This document shows positions 19,868 to 30,059 of a stretch of DNA of 44,998 bases, in pieces (positions within the stretch are counted from its first letter, which is position 1; every line of letters starts with the position of its first letter). The stretch is from Psychromonas sp. B3M02. GTDB lineage: Bacteria > Pseudomonadota > Gammaproteobacteria > Enterobacterales > Psychromonadaceae. The stretch spans positions 1 through 44,998 of the forward strand of contig NZ_QOCB01000030.1 of NCBI RefSeq assembly GCF_003318165.1. The letters are read 5' to 3'. The translations under genes were made by a program, and so were the position numbers. The notes under the pieces were generated by a model, which saw nothing but the letters and a program-made list of their open reading frames with translations, ran no database searches and was not told the origin of the DNA.

Positions 19868-20839
19868 TTAGCTTTTTCGATTCGCGGCAATGTGCGCTAA
19901 GCTAATCAGTGCTTGCTTATGATCGCTATCAGGTAAGATAGCAATAGCGTTAATCGCTTTATCCGCTTCTTCCATGGCACGTGCTTTGGTATATTCTAAT
20001 GCTTTAGTCTCAGTTAACGCTTGCATGATCGCATCAAAGTTTTCAAGACCGTTACCTTTTTCAATTGCTTCTCGAATTAAGCTAGCTTGAGCCTCTGTAC
20101 CATGTTGCATTGCATAAAGTAGTGGTAGGGTTGGTTTACCCTCAGCAAGGTCATCACCGGTATTTTTACCCATCTCTTTAGCATCAGATGCGTAATCCAT
20201 TACATCATCCGTTAGTTGGAATGCTGTACCTAAGTATTTACCGTAATCTAATAATGCATTTTCGATATCGTTTGGTTGTTTACCTAATACAGCCACTAAC
20301 TGCGTTGCTGCTTCAAATAATTTAGCGGTTTTGAAGTAGATAACATCCATATACACTTTTTCAGTGGTGTCTGGGTTATTACAGTTCATTAACTGTAATA
20401 CTTCACCTTCGGCAATCACATTGGTTGCGCTAGCCAGTACTTTCATGACTTTTAGATTTTCTAGCTCAGTCATCATTTCAAAAGAACGGCTATAAAGAAA
20501 GTCACCCACTAATACACTAGCTGCATTACCAAACAGAGCATTGGCTGTTTTCTCGCCGCGACGTAGCTCAGATTCATCAACAACATCATCATGTAATAAT
20601 GTGGCCGTATGAATAAACTCTATAATAGCAGCCAGTTTTGTAGTTTCTGGAGAATGTACTTTTAGGGCTTGGGCTGCTAATACTGTGATCAAAGGGCGAA
20701 TACGTTTACCGCCACTGTTGATGATGTAAAAACCGAGTTGATTAATTAATGCAACATCAGAGCTTAGTTGCTCAGTAATCAATTGATTAACTTGAGTCAT
20801 ATCAGTAGAAGAAAGCTGCTGAATTTGTTTAATATCCAT
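19868..20839 (-). CDS. ispB: Octaprenyl diphosphate synthase
   Basis: IspB elongates farnesyl diphosphate with isopentenyl diphosphate to make the side chain of ubiquinone and menaquinone. It has 323 residues, the same as E. coli. The first aspartate-rich motif is LLHDDVVDES (Asp84, 85, 88) with RRG following; the second is LTDDVMDY (Asp211, 212, 215). GGKRIRPL near residue 43 binds the diphosphate. The chain length (C40 or another) cannot be read with certainty from the sequence. It is divergent from rplU, the standard neighbourhood, but here about 560 bp apart with a small ORF between. Confidence 0.95.
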   Translation of the reverse strand: MDIKQIQQLSSTDMTQVNQLITEQLSSDVALINQLGFYIINSGGKRIRPLITVLAAQALKVHSPETTKLAAIIEFIHTATLLHDDVVDESELRRGEKTANALFGNAASVLVGDFLYSRSFEMMTELENLKVMKVLASATNVIAEGEVLQLMNCNNPDTTEKVYMDVIYFKTAKLFEAATQLVAVLGKQPNDIENALLDYGKYLGTAFQLTDDVMDYASDAKEMGKNTGDDLAEGKPTLPLLYAMQHGTEAQASLIREAIEKGNGLENFDAIMQALTETKALEYTKARAMEEADKAINAIAILPDSDHKQALISLAHIAANRKS

Positions 20840-21022
20840 GCCTAAATAGTCCCATTGGAAAGAGTGGGTGTATTATTCCCGTTTCTGGACGATATCTCAA
20901 CTCTATAGGGGTATTTACGAAGCCTTAATCATCATTTAATAATCAACTCTTGATTAATGCTGTTTTAAGTTGATTTTTGCGATTATATTTTGCTTATTTT
21001 TAATACTTTTTTTGTTGTTTTT

Positions 21023-21045
21023 AGGTAAGTTGAGAATACTTACCT
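21023..21045. other. Short inverted repeat in the ispB-rplU gap
   Basis: AGGTAAGT and ACTTACCT flank a 7-nt spacer. No proper T run follows on either strand, so it is a weak terminator at best. It may be an operator or a weak terminator for the small minus-strand ORF nearby. The rest of 20840-21107 is AT-rich with no recognisable gene. Confidence 0.35.
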
Positions 21046-21107
21046 CTCTTTGTTCTTATTAATAAAAGAGACAAAGAGTGAGAGAGGGGAGGTGTTAATA
21101 TTGATTG

Positions 21108-21326
21108 TTATTCACTCTTTGTAGAGTGAGGTATTTGCGCAAATAATTTTTGAACCAGAATCATCAACTTTGATTTTATGTGGTTTAAATGATTAAGAAT
21201 CACTTGTTGATTTTTAGTCGCTTGCTGGGTGTTTTTCGCGACTAACAAAAATCTATCATTTAATTGCAATATTTTACCTAAAAGCCATTGCCAAAGTGAC
21301 AATCTCTCTGTAGAATCCGCGTCCAT
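21108..21326 (-). CDS. Small hypothetical protein, 72 codons, doubtful
   Basis: I do not recognise a family. The predicted 72-residue protein is mostly helical and could form an amphipathic coiled coil (Leu/Ile spaced through residues 15-60, many Gln/Asn/Lys); there is no signal peptide. Codon choice (CAA, TTA, GGT, AAA) is like that of the neighbours. Against it, there is no Shine-Dalgarno upstream of the ATG, and the likely rplU promoter on the opposite strand (21288-21316) lies inside its 5' end. It may be a real lineage-specific gene or a chance open frame. Confidence 0.3.
   Translation of the reverse strand: MDADSTERLSLWQWLLGKILQLNDRFLLVAKNTQQATKNQQVILNHLNHIKSKLMILVQKLFAQIPHSTKSE
21288..21316 (+). 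promoter_or_regulatory. Promoter of rplU-rpmA
   Basis: TTGCCA (21288-21293) and TAGAAT (21311-21316) are separated by exactly 17 bp, giving a leader of about 78 nt before rplU. Confidence 0.75.
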
Positions 21327-21345
21327 TGTGATTAATTAGTGCGCT

Positions 21346-21378
21346 CTCGATGTTCTGTTTGAAATAAAACAACACGAG
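21346..21378 (+). promoter_or_regulatory. Hairpin in the rplU leader
   Basis: CTCG (21346-21349) pairs with CGAG (21375-21378), continued by TGT/ACA and TGTTT/AAACA with small bulges. It ends about 12 bases before the AACGGAGT ribosome-binding site. It could be a binding site for autoregulation by bL21; that role is inference. Confidence 0.4.
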
Positions 21379-21400
21379 ATGCCTGAACGGAGTAAGAAAC

Positions 21401-21712
21401 ATGTACGCTGTTATCCAGAGTGGTGGCAAGCAACACCGTGTTGCTGTTGAACAAACTCTTCGTTTGGAAAAACTTGATGTTGAAGCTGGTGCAACTGTAG
21501 AATTTGATAAAGTTCTATTAGTAGCAAGTGCTGAAGACGTTAAAGTTGGTGTTCCATACGTTGAAGGTAGTAAAGTTACTGCAGAAGTAGTAACTCACGG
21601 TCGTGGTAAAAAAGTTAAAATCGTTAAGTTCCGCCGTCGTAAACATTCTCGTAAGCAAGCTGGTCACCGCCAGTGGTTTACAGAAATTAAAATTACTGCG
21701 ATTAACGCTTAA
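21401..21712 (+). CDS. rplU: 50S ribosomal protein bL21
   Basis: A 103-residue protein, the same length as in E. coli, and matching throughout ([44 protein letters not shown]). bL21 binds 23S rRNA domain I and uL20 on the back of the 50S subunit. The start is preceded by CGGAG. It is followed after 16 bp by rpmA, the standard pair, and shares one transcript with it up to the terminator at 22007. The codons are strongly biased (CGT, GGT, AAA), as for highly expressed genes. Confidence 0.98.
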   Translation: MYAVIQSGGKQHRVAVEQTLRLEKLDVEAGATVEFDKVLLVASAEDVKVGVPYVEGSKVTAEVVTHGRGKKVKIVKFRRRKHSRKQAGHRQWFTEIKITAINA

Positions 21713-21728
21713 TTAGGAGTTATTAAAA

Positions 21729-21986
21729 ATGGCACATAAAAAAGCTGGTGGTAGTACTAATAACGGTCGCGATTCAGAAAGTAAACGCTTAGGTGTTAAA
21801 CGTTTCGGTGGCGAGTCTGTTTTAGCTGGTAACATTTTAGTTCGTCAACGTGGTACTAAATTCCACGCTGGTCTAAATGTTGGTTTAGGTAAAGACCACA
21901 CACTATTCGCTAAAGCGACTGGTACTGTTAAATTCGAAAAGAAAGGTAAGCCTGTTCGTTCATTCGTGAGCATCGTAGCTGAATAA
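21729..21986 (+). CDS. rpmA: 50S ribosomal protein bL27
   Basis: An 85-residue protein matching E. coli bL27 ([30 protein letters not shown]). Its mobile N-terminal tail reaches towards the peptidyl transferase centre. As in other Gram-negative bacteria, the tail starts directly with AHKKAGG, without the cleaved extension found in Firmicutes. AGGAG sits upstream of the ATG, and the gene is cotranscribed with rplU. Confidence 0.98.
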   Translation: MAHKKAGGSTNNGRDSESKRLGVKRFGGESVLAGNILVRQRGTKFHAGLNVGLGKDHTLFAKATGTVKFEKKGKPVRSFVSIVAE

Positions 21987-22006
21987 TCTATTTCGAAGCA
22001 AAGTTT

Positions 22007-22037
22007 AAAAAGCCTCGCAAATGCGAGGTTTTTTTTT
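22007..22037 (+). terminator. Terminator after rpmA
   Basis: CCTCGCA/TGCGAGG with an AA loop, preceded by AAAAAG and followed by nine T. It separates rplU-rpmA from obgE. Confidence 0.9.
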
Positions 22038-22114
22038 GTCTATCTATTTCTATTGAAAATAAGAAATGTGATCTATGATCAATAGAAATAGGTATAATCG
22101 TCGCTCTTAAGTAG

Positions 22115-23308
<1,194 letters not shown>

Positions 23309-23333
23309 ATTCTTCTCTTTGTTAATAAACATT

Positions 23334-23367
23334 AAAAAGCCGTTTAGAGTAATCTAAGCGGTTTTTT
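23334..23367 (+). terminator. Terminator after obgE
   Basis: CCGTTTAGA pairs with TCTAAGCGG (one T-G pair) over a GTAA loop, flanked by AAAAA and TTTTTT. Confidence 0.88.
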
Positions 23368-23494
23368 GTTTTTAGCTGATAATAATAAATTTGTTTAATA
23401 GGAAAAATAGATCTGTTCATTAGCGTTATTGCTATTGATAATACGCTGGTTTTTATCTTGTTATAAATTAGTTTGTTCGTAATTGGGAGTAACC

Positions 23495-24361
23495 ATGTCC
23501 TCTGTTGACCCTGTTGTATCAGAAAAAAGTAATGCCATATTAAATATGTTGATGCCATTAGTTGAGTGGATTCAACAGCACCAAGCGATTATCTCGCATT
23601 CTATTATCAATTTAGTCGTTGCTATATTAATCATCGCTGTGGGCCTCTCTGTGGCGCGTTTATCTACTTATTTAATGAATAAAACCCTGATTAAAAAAGG
23701 GGTAGAGCAAACACTTCGAGATTTCGTTTGTTTGATTCTTCGTTATGCATTAATCGCTATGAGTATTATTGCTGGTTTGGCGCATGTTGGGGTACAAACT
23801 GCTTCCTTAATTGCTCTTTTAGGGGCGGCCAGTTTAGCCATTGGTTTGGCATTAAAAGGGGCTTTATCTAATTTTGCGGCAGGCATTTTACTAATTGTAT
23901 TACGCCCCTTTAAAATGGGGGACTTTATTGAAGCTGCGGGTACATCGGGCACTGTGGAGTCGATTCAAGTTTTCAACTGTATTTTAAAAGCGGGCGATAA
24001 CCGATATATAGTTGTGCCAAATCGCAGTATTCTTAAAAGCAACATAGTGAATGTTTCTCGCAAGCCTGAACGCAGAATCGACCTAGTGATACGTGTTGAT
24101 TACAAAAGTGACTTAAAGCAAGTCAAAGCTTTATTGGAAGAGGTGGTGTTAGCTAATGAAAAAGTCTTATCTACTCCAAAACTGCAAATTGCAGTCTCAG
24201 AGCTGGCGGCTTCAAGTGTTAATCTAGTAGTGCGCCCTTGGGTAAAATCTTCGGACTACTGGTCGGTACGTTTTGCGTTAATAGAAGCAATTAAAGTCGC
24301 CCTAGATGAAGCGAGTATTAATATTCCCTATGCTCAGCTACAGTTGCATTGTAAAGCCTAA
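23495..24361 (+). CDS. mscS: Small-conductance mechanosensitive channel MscS
   Basis: MscS opens under membrane tension to release solutes during osmotic downshock. It has 288 residues against 286 in E. coli. Three transmembrane helices lie at about 34-57, 77-97 and 103-130. TM3 shows the glycine/alanine packing pattern LLGAASLAIGLALKGALSN that lines the pore. Where E. coli has LALQG this protein has LALKG, putting a positive charge near the inner pore mouth. The cytoplasmic beta and alpha/beta domains follow (RPFKMGDFIEAAG; VPNRSILKSNIVN). The ATG at 23495 has GGGAG upstream; a TTG at 23483 is in frame but sits before that site. A second MscS-family gene follows. Confidence 0.95.
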   Translation: MSSVDPVVSEKSNAILNMLMPLVEWIQQHQAIISHSIINLVVAILIIAVGLSVARLSTYLMNKTLIKKGVEQTLRDFVCLILRYALIAMSIIAGLAHVGVQTASLIALLGAASLAIGLALKGALSNFAAGILLIVLRPFKMGDFIEAAGTSGTVESIQVFNCILKAGDNRYIVVPNRSILKSNIVNVSRKPERRIDLVIRVDYKSDLKQVKALLEEVVLANEKVLSTPKLQIAVSELAASSVNLVVRPWVKSSDYWSVRFALIEAIKVALDEASINIPYAQLQLHCKA

Positions 24362-24391
24362 TAGAAGAAGGTTTAAGTCATTACTTTCATT

Positions 24392-24416
24392 AACTTGGAT
24401 GAATGTAACCAAGTTT
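24392..24416 (+). terminator. Weak terminator after mscS
   Basis: AACTTGG (24392-24398) pairs with CCAAGTT (24409-24415), leaving a 10-nt loop and only a short T run. Confidence 0.4.
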
Positions 24417-24498
24417 TGTGCGACCCTTTTTTTGAAACTTAATCTTACACTTTGTGTCATTAAAGATAATGATTTATAGGGAAGGGGTCATTTTGTAA

Positions 24499-24516
24499 CA
24501 TGATGTATTCATCATG
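24499..24516. promoter_or_regulatory. Perfect inverted repeat upstream of the second channel gene
   Basis: CATGATG, a TATT spacer and CATCATG, 101 bp before the start at 24617. No T run follows. It could be a regulator site or an RNA hairpin. Confidence 0.35.
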
Positions 24517-24616
24517 GGTATTTTTATTTATGTGATCATTTTCGATATCGTAAATATATTATTATCAATCACATTAAGTGATTGGTATATGTCTATTTTT
24601 TATTTTGAGGGTTTTT

Positions 24617-25726
24617 ATGCTTGATAAAGTTGAGTTATATATCGGCGATTGGTTGACCTCATTGAATATTGAGAGTTGGGTTGTCAATTTCTCGCTATTA
24701 CTTTGTGTCACCATTTTAATACAATTCATTTGGCGTTACTTTGCCAATAAAATGGAAAATGCGATTTCAAAAACTGCAAATAACTGGGACGATATTGTTT
24801 TTTTCGCTATTAATAAACCAGTTAATTGGCTGATTTTGTTAATGGGGACCTCTACCTCACTTCGTGTTATAGCGGAAAGTGAAGAGTTAGCTATTTCTGA
24901 GTATCTCCCTATTGGACAAAAAGTCGCCGCTTTATTTTTACTGGGTTGGGTATTCTGGCGTTTAGTTTATAAAGCGGAGCATACTTTTGTTGCCGATGAG
25001 AAAAGAGATACAACCACTGTCACAGCACTCGCTAAGTTAGCTAAACTATCCATTTTAGCCTTTGTTACATTATCTATCGTACAAACATTAGGTGTTAGCA
25101 TCTCAGGTGTATTGGCATTTGGTGGTATGGGGGGATTAATCGTCGGTATGGCGGCGAAGGATTTACTGTCTAACTTGTTTGGTGCAGCCATGGTTTATAT
25201 GGATAAACCTTTCAAAGTAGGGGACTGGATACGTAGCCCAGATAAATCCATAGAAGGTACAGTGGAAGAGATTGGCTGGCGTGTTACTCGAATTCGTACT
25301 TTTGATAAACGTCCTTTGTATGTGCCTAATAGTTTATTTACGCACATTGTTGTAGAAAACCCTTCTAGAATGAGCAATAGACGAATTAAAGAGAACTTTG
25401 GTTTACGTTATAAAGATATTAGTCAGGTCGAGGCGATTATCAAAGCAGTACGTAGCATGTTGCAGGAACACAATGATATTGACCAATCACAGACTTTGAT
25501 TGTGAATTTTGATGTGTTTAATAACTCATCATTAGATTTCTTTATCTACACCTTCACTAAAACCACTAATTGGATTTTATTCCATGAAGTGAAACAAGAT
25601 GTATTGCTGAAAGTGGCTAAAATTGTCACAGATCACGGTGCGGAATTTGCCTTCCCAACACGGCAGCTTCACTTAGATCGTGAAGATCATCAACGTTTAT
25701 TAGAAAGCGCTGATAGTGTGAAATAA
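24617..25726 (+). CDS. MscS-family mechanosensitive channel, YnaI-like
   Basis: A 369-residue membrane channel of the MscS superfamily. It has about five transmembrane segments: an N-terminal group, then the pore helix ISGVLAFGGMGGLIVGMAAK. The cytoplasmic domain has the YnaI/YbdG-type signature DKPFKVGDWIRSPD, EEIGWRVTRIRTFDKRPLYV and NPSRMSNRRI. It is most like E. coli YnaI, a low-conductance channel, so its role is probably a smaller or graded response to osmotic stress. I start at the ATG at 24617 (GAGGG just upstream); a GTG at 24578 would add 13 residues. It is only distantly related to MscS upstream, so it is not a recent tandem duplicate. Confidence 0.93.
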   Translation: MLDKVELYIGDWLTSLNIESWVVNFSLLLCVTILIQFIWRYFANKMENAISKTANNWDDIVFFAINKPVNWLILLMGTSTSLRVIAESEELAISEYLPIGQKVAALFLLGWVFWRLVYKAEHTFVADEKRDTTTVTALAKLAKLSILAFVTLSIVQTLGVSISGVLAFGGMGGLIVGMAAKDLLSNLFGAAMVYMDKPFKVGDWIRSPDKSIEGTVEEIGWRVTRIRTFDKRPLYVPNSLFTHIVVENPSRMSNRRIKENFGLRYKDISQVEAIIKAVRSMLQEHNDIDQSQTLIVNFDVFNNSSLDFFIYTFTKTTNWILFHEVKQDVLLKVAKIVTDHGAEFAFPTRQLHLDREDHQRLLESADSVK

Positions 25727-25757
25727 TCTTTGTTTATGGGGAATGATTAATTGATAG

Positions 25758-25790
25758 ATGGCGCAGACCTGGAGGTCTACGCCATTTTTT
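25758..25790 (+). terminator. Terminator after the YnaI-like gene
   Basis: ATGGCG and AGACCT arms pair with AGGTCT and CGCCAT around a single C/A mismatch, with a GG loop and a T run on plus. It faces the barA 3' end. Confidence 0.88.
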
Positions 25791-25819
25791 ATTTAGCAAG
25801 TGACTGAGCACTTAACGAG

Positions 25820-28609
25820 TTATGACTCTGCTAAGTAGGATTTTGCTTCTTTCTCTACATTGTCCAGCTCATCTAATAACTCTAGAAATTCAGGCTCTAG
25901 GTGGTCTGGGCTGATGTCTCTTTTTAACTCTTTTTCGATTAAACCGGCAATGTCTTTCAGTTTAGGTACACCACTGTAACTACAACCACCGTGGAATTTA
26001 TGGATTGCTTGTGTGAACTGTTGTTTATCAACTTCATCAACCATGGCTTCATTGACTATTTTACGCAGTGCGTCAAATTCTTCTAACAGCATACCTAGCA
26101 TCTCTTTTGCTAAGTCTTCTTTGCCTGCTGACTGTTGTAACGCTAACTCCTTATCAAAAGATTTTTTCACCTTGGTGATTATTGACGCAATTTGAGGAGT
26201 GATATCTTCTATATTAGTTTGTTGAATGGTGCCAATAACTTCAGCAGCTGGTGCCCATTTGTTGATAATGGACTGTAATGCTAATTCATCAATCGGTTTT
26301 GCTAAACAGTCATCCATGCCTTTTTGTAGGAATTGCTCTTTTTCACCGGGTAATACGTGTGCGGTGACCGCGATAATAGGGGTGTTTTTATTGATTGAGT
26401 CTTTCTTAATCTGCGCACAGGCACTGATCCCATCTAATACCGGCATTTGTATGTCCATAAAGATGATATCAAAAGGCGTGGTTTTGGCATGGTCTACGGC
26501 CTCTTGACCATTTTTACAGGTTGTTACGTGATGTACTCGGTCACCTAACATAGCAGAGATCAGCTTCAAGTTTGCTCGGTTATCATCTACCGCCATGACA
26601 TTAATTTTTTTACGCTCTAATGGGGTAGTGATTTGCACTCGTGCTGGTACCGTTTCATTTGAAACTAACGCGTTGGCAAAGTTCTTATGATTGATCGGTT
26701 TACCTAAACAGTGCGTGACTCCGGTATTCATTACCGTTTCAAAGGTACTTGGGTCACTACAGTTGATCAGTACAATAATATTATCTGTGTATTTCTTCGC
26801 TTGCTTAATTGCTTTGAGCAGCGGGCTAAGATCCATGTTATTACTATGGCCGATCACAATACTGTCATAGCACTTATTCAAGGACTGCTGCCATTGCTCT
26901 TCATTGTCTATGATGGTGGCGTTAGTCTTCCACTCTTCTAATAACTCTGAACATGCACGCAACGCATAAGCATTACTTTCGTAGGCTAGCACTGAGCGGC
27001 TTGCTAATCTGTCTAATGGTAAAGTGTTTAATGGTGTGCGACTACATTTCTCAATTTCAATCGTAAACCAGAAGGTTGAGCCCACATTAGGTGTTGAGCT
27101 CAGGTCAATGGAACCTTTCATTTGACGCACTAGTTTTTGAGTGATTACTAAGCCTAAACCAGTACCGCCATATTGACGCGTGATACTGCTATCCGCTTGA
27201 CCAAAGGCTTTAAATAGTTGGTCTTGTTGCTCTTTAGAAATACCAATACCGGTATCTGTAATAGTGAACTTAAGTTTAATGCATTTTTCTGTTTCGTTTT
27301 CAGGCTCAGTGCGCTCTATTTTGACCTCTATATTGCCTTTTTCGGTAAATTTAACTGCATTACCAATCAAGTTAGTGAGCACCTGTTGTAAACGCATTGC
27401 ATCACCGACTAATTCCTGTGGTACATCAGGCGCAACAATCATGCTTAATTCAATATTCTTCTCATGGGCACTTTGTCCCAAAAGATGCATGGTTTCATCA
27501 ACACTGTCTCTAATATCAAAGGGGATATATTCAAGATCCAATTTACCCGCTTCTAATTTAGAGAAGTCTAGAATATCATTGATGATATTAAGTAAATTGC
27601 CCGCCGAGCGTTCAATCGTTTGTAAATAATCAACTTGGTTGTTGGTCATTTTAGTTTTCAATAGTTGCCTTGCAAAACCAATGACACCATTCAGTGGAGT
27701 ACGTAATTCATGACTCATGTTTGCTAAGAACTCAGATTTAACTGATGCGGCTTGTTGTGCTTCTTTACGCGTGATATCTAGCTCTATATTTTGCACTTCC
27801 ATCTGCTCTAAGGTTTCACGCAGCTCACTGGTGGCTAGGTCAATACTATCTTGCATCTCTTCATGGTGCTTAGACATAGCAAGCGCCATTTCATTAATAC
27901 CGTGTTGTAATAAGCCTATCTCACCGGTGTACTCACCTTCTACACGAGAGTTAAGTCGACCTAAACTGATTTTTTCAACCACAGACGCCATATCTGAAAT
28001 AGGTGCAGTAATACGTTTCGCTTGTTTGAATGCTAGGTATAAACTGCCGAGGATACCCATCAATACCACTAATAATGAGATTGCTGCATCGCGATACAGT
28101 AATAACTCAACCTGATCCTTATTGATCTCTAAGGCAACATAACCGACTACTTTACGGGGTTGATCAAAGGTAAGTTGGTATTCCAAATAATTGGTTTCAT
28201 CGATAATCGGACTATGAATAACAATACTGTCGCCGGCGTGGCTTATTTGCGGCAAATCGGGGATTGGTTGATTGTTATCTAAACGTAATTTTTGATAGTC
28301 ACGATGATAGTTACTGATAACAAACAGTTCATTATCAGCGGTGAAAATCGCAATACTTTTGATCATCGGACTGTTTTTACGGTGAGTCGTGCCAATTAAA
28401 CGACGTAAAATGGTACGAGTTTCATCTTGCATACCGTATTCACTGGCAATAGATAATGCATCAGCAATATTAAGTGCTCTATCGATTAAGAATTCATCTG
28501 CCTGTTGGAAACGATGAAATGAGAAGTATCCAGCTAATATGCCGCCAATAAGAACGGTGGGTAAAACGGTATAAGCAATAACTTGTGCGCGTAGGCCATA
28601 TTTAGTCAT
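25820..28609 (-). CDS. barA: Hybrid sensor histidine kinase BarA
   Basis: BarA senses short-chain carboxylates and phosphorylates the response regulator UvrY, which controls csr small RNAs. It has 929 residues against 918 in E. coli. There are two transmembrane helices, at about 10-30 and 175-194, around a periplasmic domain. HAMP follows at about 195-250, then the kinase domain with NMSHELRTPLNG (His300). The ATPase has DTGIGI and GGTGLGLVIT. The receiver has FMDIQMP (Asp719), and the C-terminal HPt has KFHGGCSYSG (His873), so all phosphorelay residues are present. It is divergent from rlmD, as in E. coli, with only 115 bp between them. The uvrY partner is not in this window. Confidence 0.96.
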   Translation of the reverse strand: MTKYGLRAQVIAYTVLPTVLIGGILAGYFSFHRFQQADEFLIDRALNIADALSIASEYGMQDETRTILRRLIGTTHRKNSPMIKSIAIFTADNELFVISNYHRDYQKLRLDNNQPIPDLPQISHAGDSIVIHSPIIDETNYLEYQLTFDQPRKVVGYVALEINKDQVELLLYRDAAISLLVVLMGILGSLYLAFKQAKRITAPISDMASVVEKISLGRLNSRVEGEYTGEIGLLQHGINEMALAMSKHHEEMQDSIDLATSELRETLEQMEVQNIELDITRKEAQQAASVKSEFLANMSHELRTPLNGVIGFARQLLKTKMTNNQVDYLQTIERSAGNLLNIINDILDFSKLEAGKLDLEYIPFDIRDSVDETMHLLGQSAHEKNIELSMIVAPDVPQELVGDAMRLQQVLTNLIGNAVKFTEKGNIEVKIERTEPENETEKCIKLKFTITDTGIGISKEQQDQLFKAFGQADSSITRQYGGTGLGLVITQKLVRQMKGSIDLSSTPNVGSTFWFTIEIEKCSRTPLNTLPLDRLASRSVLAYESNAYALRACSELLEEWKTNATIIDNEEQWQQSLNKCYDSIVIGHSNNMDLSPLLKAIKQAKKYTDNIIVLINCSDPSTFETVMNTGVTHCLGKPINHKNFANALVSNETVPARVQITTPLERKKINVMAVDDNRANLKLISAMLGDRVHHVTTCKNGQEAVDHAKTTPFDIIFMDIQMPVLDGISACAQIKKDSINKNTPIIAVTAHVLPGEKEQFLQKGMDDCLAKPIDELALQSIINKWAPAAEVIGTIQQTNIEDITPQIASIITKVKKSFDKELALQQSAGKEDLAKEMLGMLLEEFDALRKIVNEAMVDEVDKQQFTQAIHKFHGGCSYSGVPKLKDIAGLIEKELKRDISPDHLEPEFLELLDELDNVEKEAKSYLAES

Positions 28610-28724
28610 AAGGTAAAATCTAATTTAAATGGGGTAATGAATGCTTGCATTTTTTGTGTGACAATAGCGTTCCGATAAACATACCCGCTATCATGGCATA
28701 GCTTACTTCACCTGTGAAATATTT

Positions 28725-30059
28725 ATGGCCCAGTTCTTCAAAGCATCACGCACAAATAAGCAAAATAATAGAATAATTAAACATTGTCAGGTTGAAAAGC
28801 TTGATCATCAAGGAAGAGGCATGCTTTTCCACCAAAATAAAGCCATGTTCGTGGAAGGTGGATTAGTGGGGGAAGTTCTTGATGTTTGTGTTGATGAAGA
28901 CAAAAAACGCTATAAAAAAGCCAGTATTACTAAGATACATCAAGCCAGTGAATTACGTGTTGAACCAAGCTGCCAACATTATCAAGAGTGTGGTGGATGT
29001 CATTTACAACATATTGAGCAAGCCAGCCAGATTGAAGTAAAACAACAAGGTTTGATTAGTTTATTTGAGCGATTTGCAAAATACACACCACAACAACTGG
29101 CACCGACTATTACCTCTTCTCCTTGGGCATATCGTCGTTGTGCTCGATTTGGTGTGATTTACGATAAAAAAAGTAAAAAAGTGCAGATGGGCTTTCGTCG
29201 CTCTGGAAGCAGTGAGCTAATTAATCAGCAAACTTGTCCGGTATTAAAACCAGCTTTAGCAGATTTGATTTTACCGGTTAAAGGTTTGCTTAATCAGTTA
29301 CAGGGGAAAATGGCGCTAGGACATGTTGAAATGGTAGAGGCAGATAATACGGTTGCCCTATTGTTGCGTCATCTAAAACCCTTATCGACACAGGATAAAC
29401 AGTTAATTATCGACTTTTCTGCAACGCAAAATATCCAGTTTTATGCACAAAGCAGCCCGACAGATATTGAATGTTTAACAAATAATGCTCGATTAAGTTA
29501 TGCATTAACTGAACAAGATTGCCAATATGATTTTAATATCAATGACTTTGTACAAGTTAATGCCAGTGTGAATGAGAAGATGGTGGCACAGGCTATCGAG
29601 TGGCTTGCATTGAAGTCCACGGATCGTGTGTTGGATCTATTTTGTGGTTTAGGTAACTTCAGTTTACCGATGGCCAAGCTATCTCAACAAGTGGTTGCCG
29701 TGGAAGGTGTGCAAAAAATGGTCGATCGCGGTACCGATAATGCTGCACGTTGTGGGCTTAATAACGTGCAATTTTATCAAGCAGACTTAAGTGATTTAAA
29801 TGCGTTAAAAGCTGAATGGGCTCAGGAAGGTTTTGATAAGGTGTTATTAGACCCTGCACGAGCTGGTGCTGCTGAATGCATGAGTTATGTCATCAACAAG
29901 CAACCATCTCATATTGTTTATGTTTCCTGTGATCCTGTGACCTTAGCGCGTGACAGTGAGCAGTTATTAAGTACAGGCTATAAAGTAAGCAAGTTGGGTT
30001 TGATTGATATGTTCCCTCAGACAGCACATATGGAGTCAATGGCATTGTTTACGCGATGA
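28725..30059 (+). CDS. rlmD: 23S rRNA (uracil-1939-C5)-methyltransferase
   Basis: RlmD makes m5U1939 in 23S rRNA using SAM. It has 444 residues against 433 in E. coli. The N-terminal TRAM domain has KLDHQGRGMLF, and the [4Fe-4S] site uses Cys83, Cys89, Cys92 (CQHYQECGGC) and Cys171. The SAM-binding motif is LDLFCGLGNFSLP; DPARAGA follows, and the catalytic cysteine is in YVSCDP (Cys402). The frame is clean. The ATG at 28725 has little upstream Shine-Dalgarno complementarity. Its neighbours barA (divergent) and relA (downstream) match the E. coli order. Confidence 0.96.
   Translation: MAQFFKASRTNKQNNRIIKHCQVEKLDHQGRGMLFHQNKAMFVEGGLVGEVLDVCVDEDKKRYKKASITKIHQASELRVEPSCQHYQECGGCHLQHIEQASQIEVKQQGLISLFERFAKYTPQQLAPTITSSPWAYRRCARFGVIYDKKSKKVQMGFRRSGSSELINQQTCPVLKPALADLILPVKGLLNQLQGKMALGHVEMVEADNTVALLLRHLKPLSTQDKQLIIDFSATQNIQFYAQSSPTDIECLTNNARLSYALTEQDCQYDFNINDFVQVNASVNEKMVAQAIEWLALKSTDRVLDLFCGLGNFSLPMAKLSQQVVAVEGVQKMVDRGTDNAARCGLNNVQFYQADLSDLNALKAEWAQEGFDKVLLDPARAGAAECMSYVINKQPSHIVYVSCDPVTLARDSEQLLSTGYKVSKLGLIDMFPQTAHMESMALFTR

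Noticed and set aside
25820-28609. Several open frames on plus opposite barA, and similar shadows opposite rpoD, dnaG, priA and the carboxylase
   Set aside because: They are antisense to genes with clear homology, lack ribosome-binding sites and show unlikely Ser/Ile/Cys-rich compositions.
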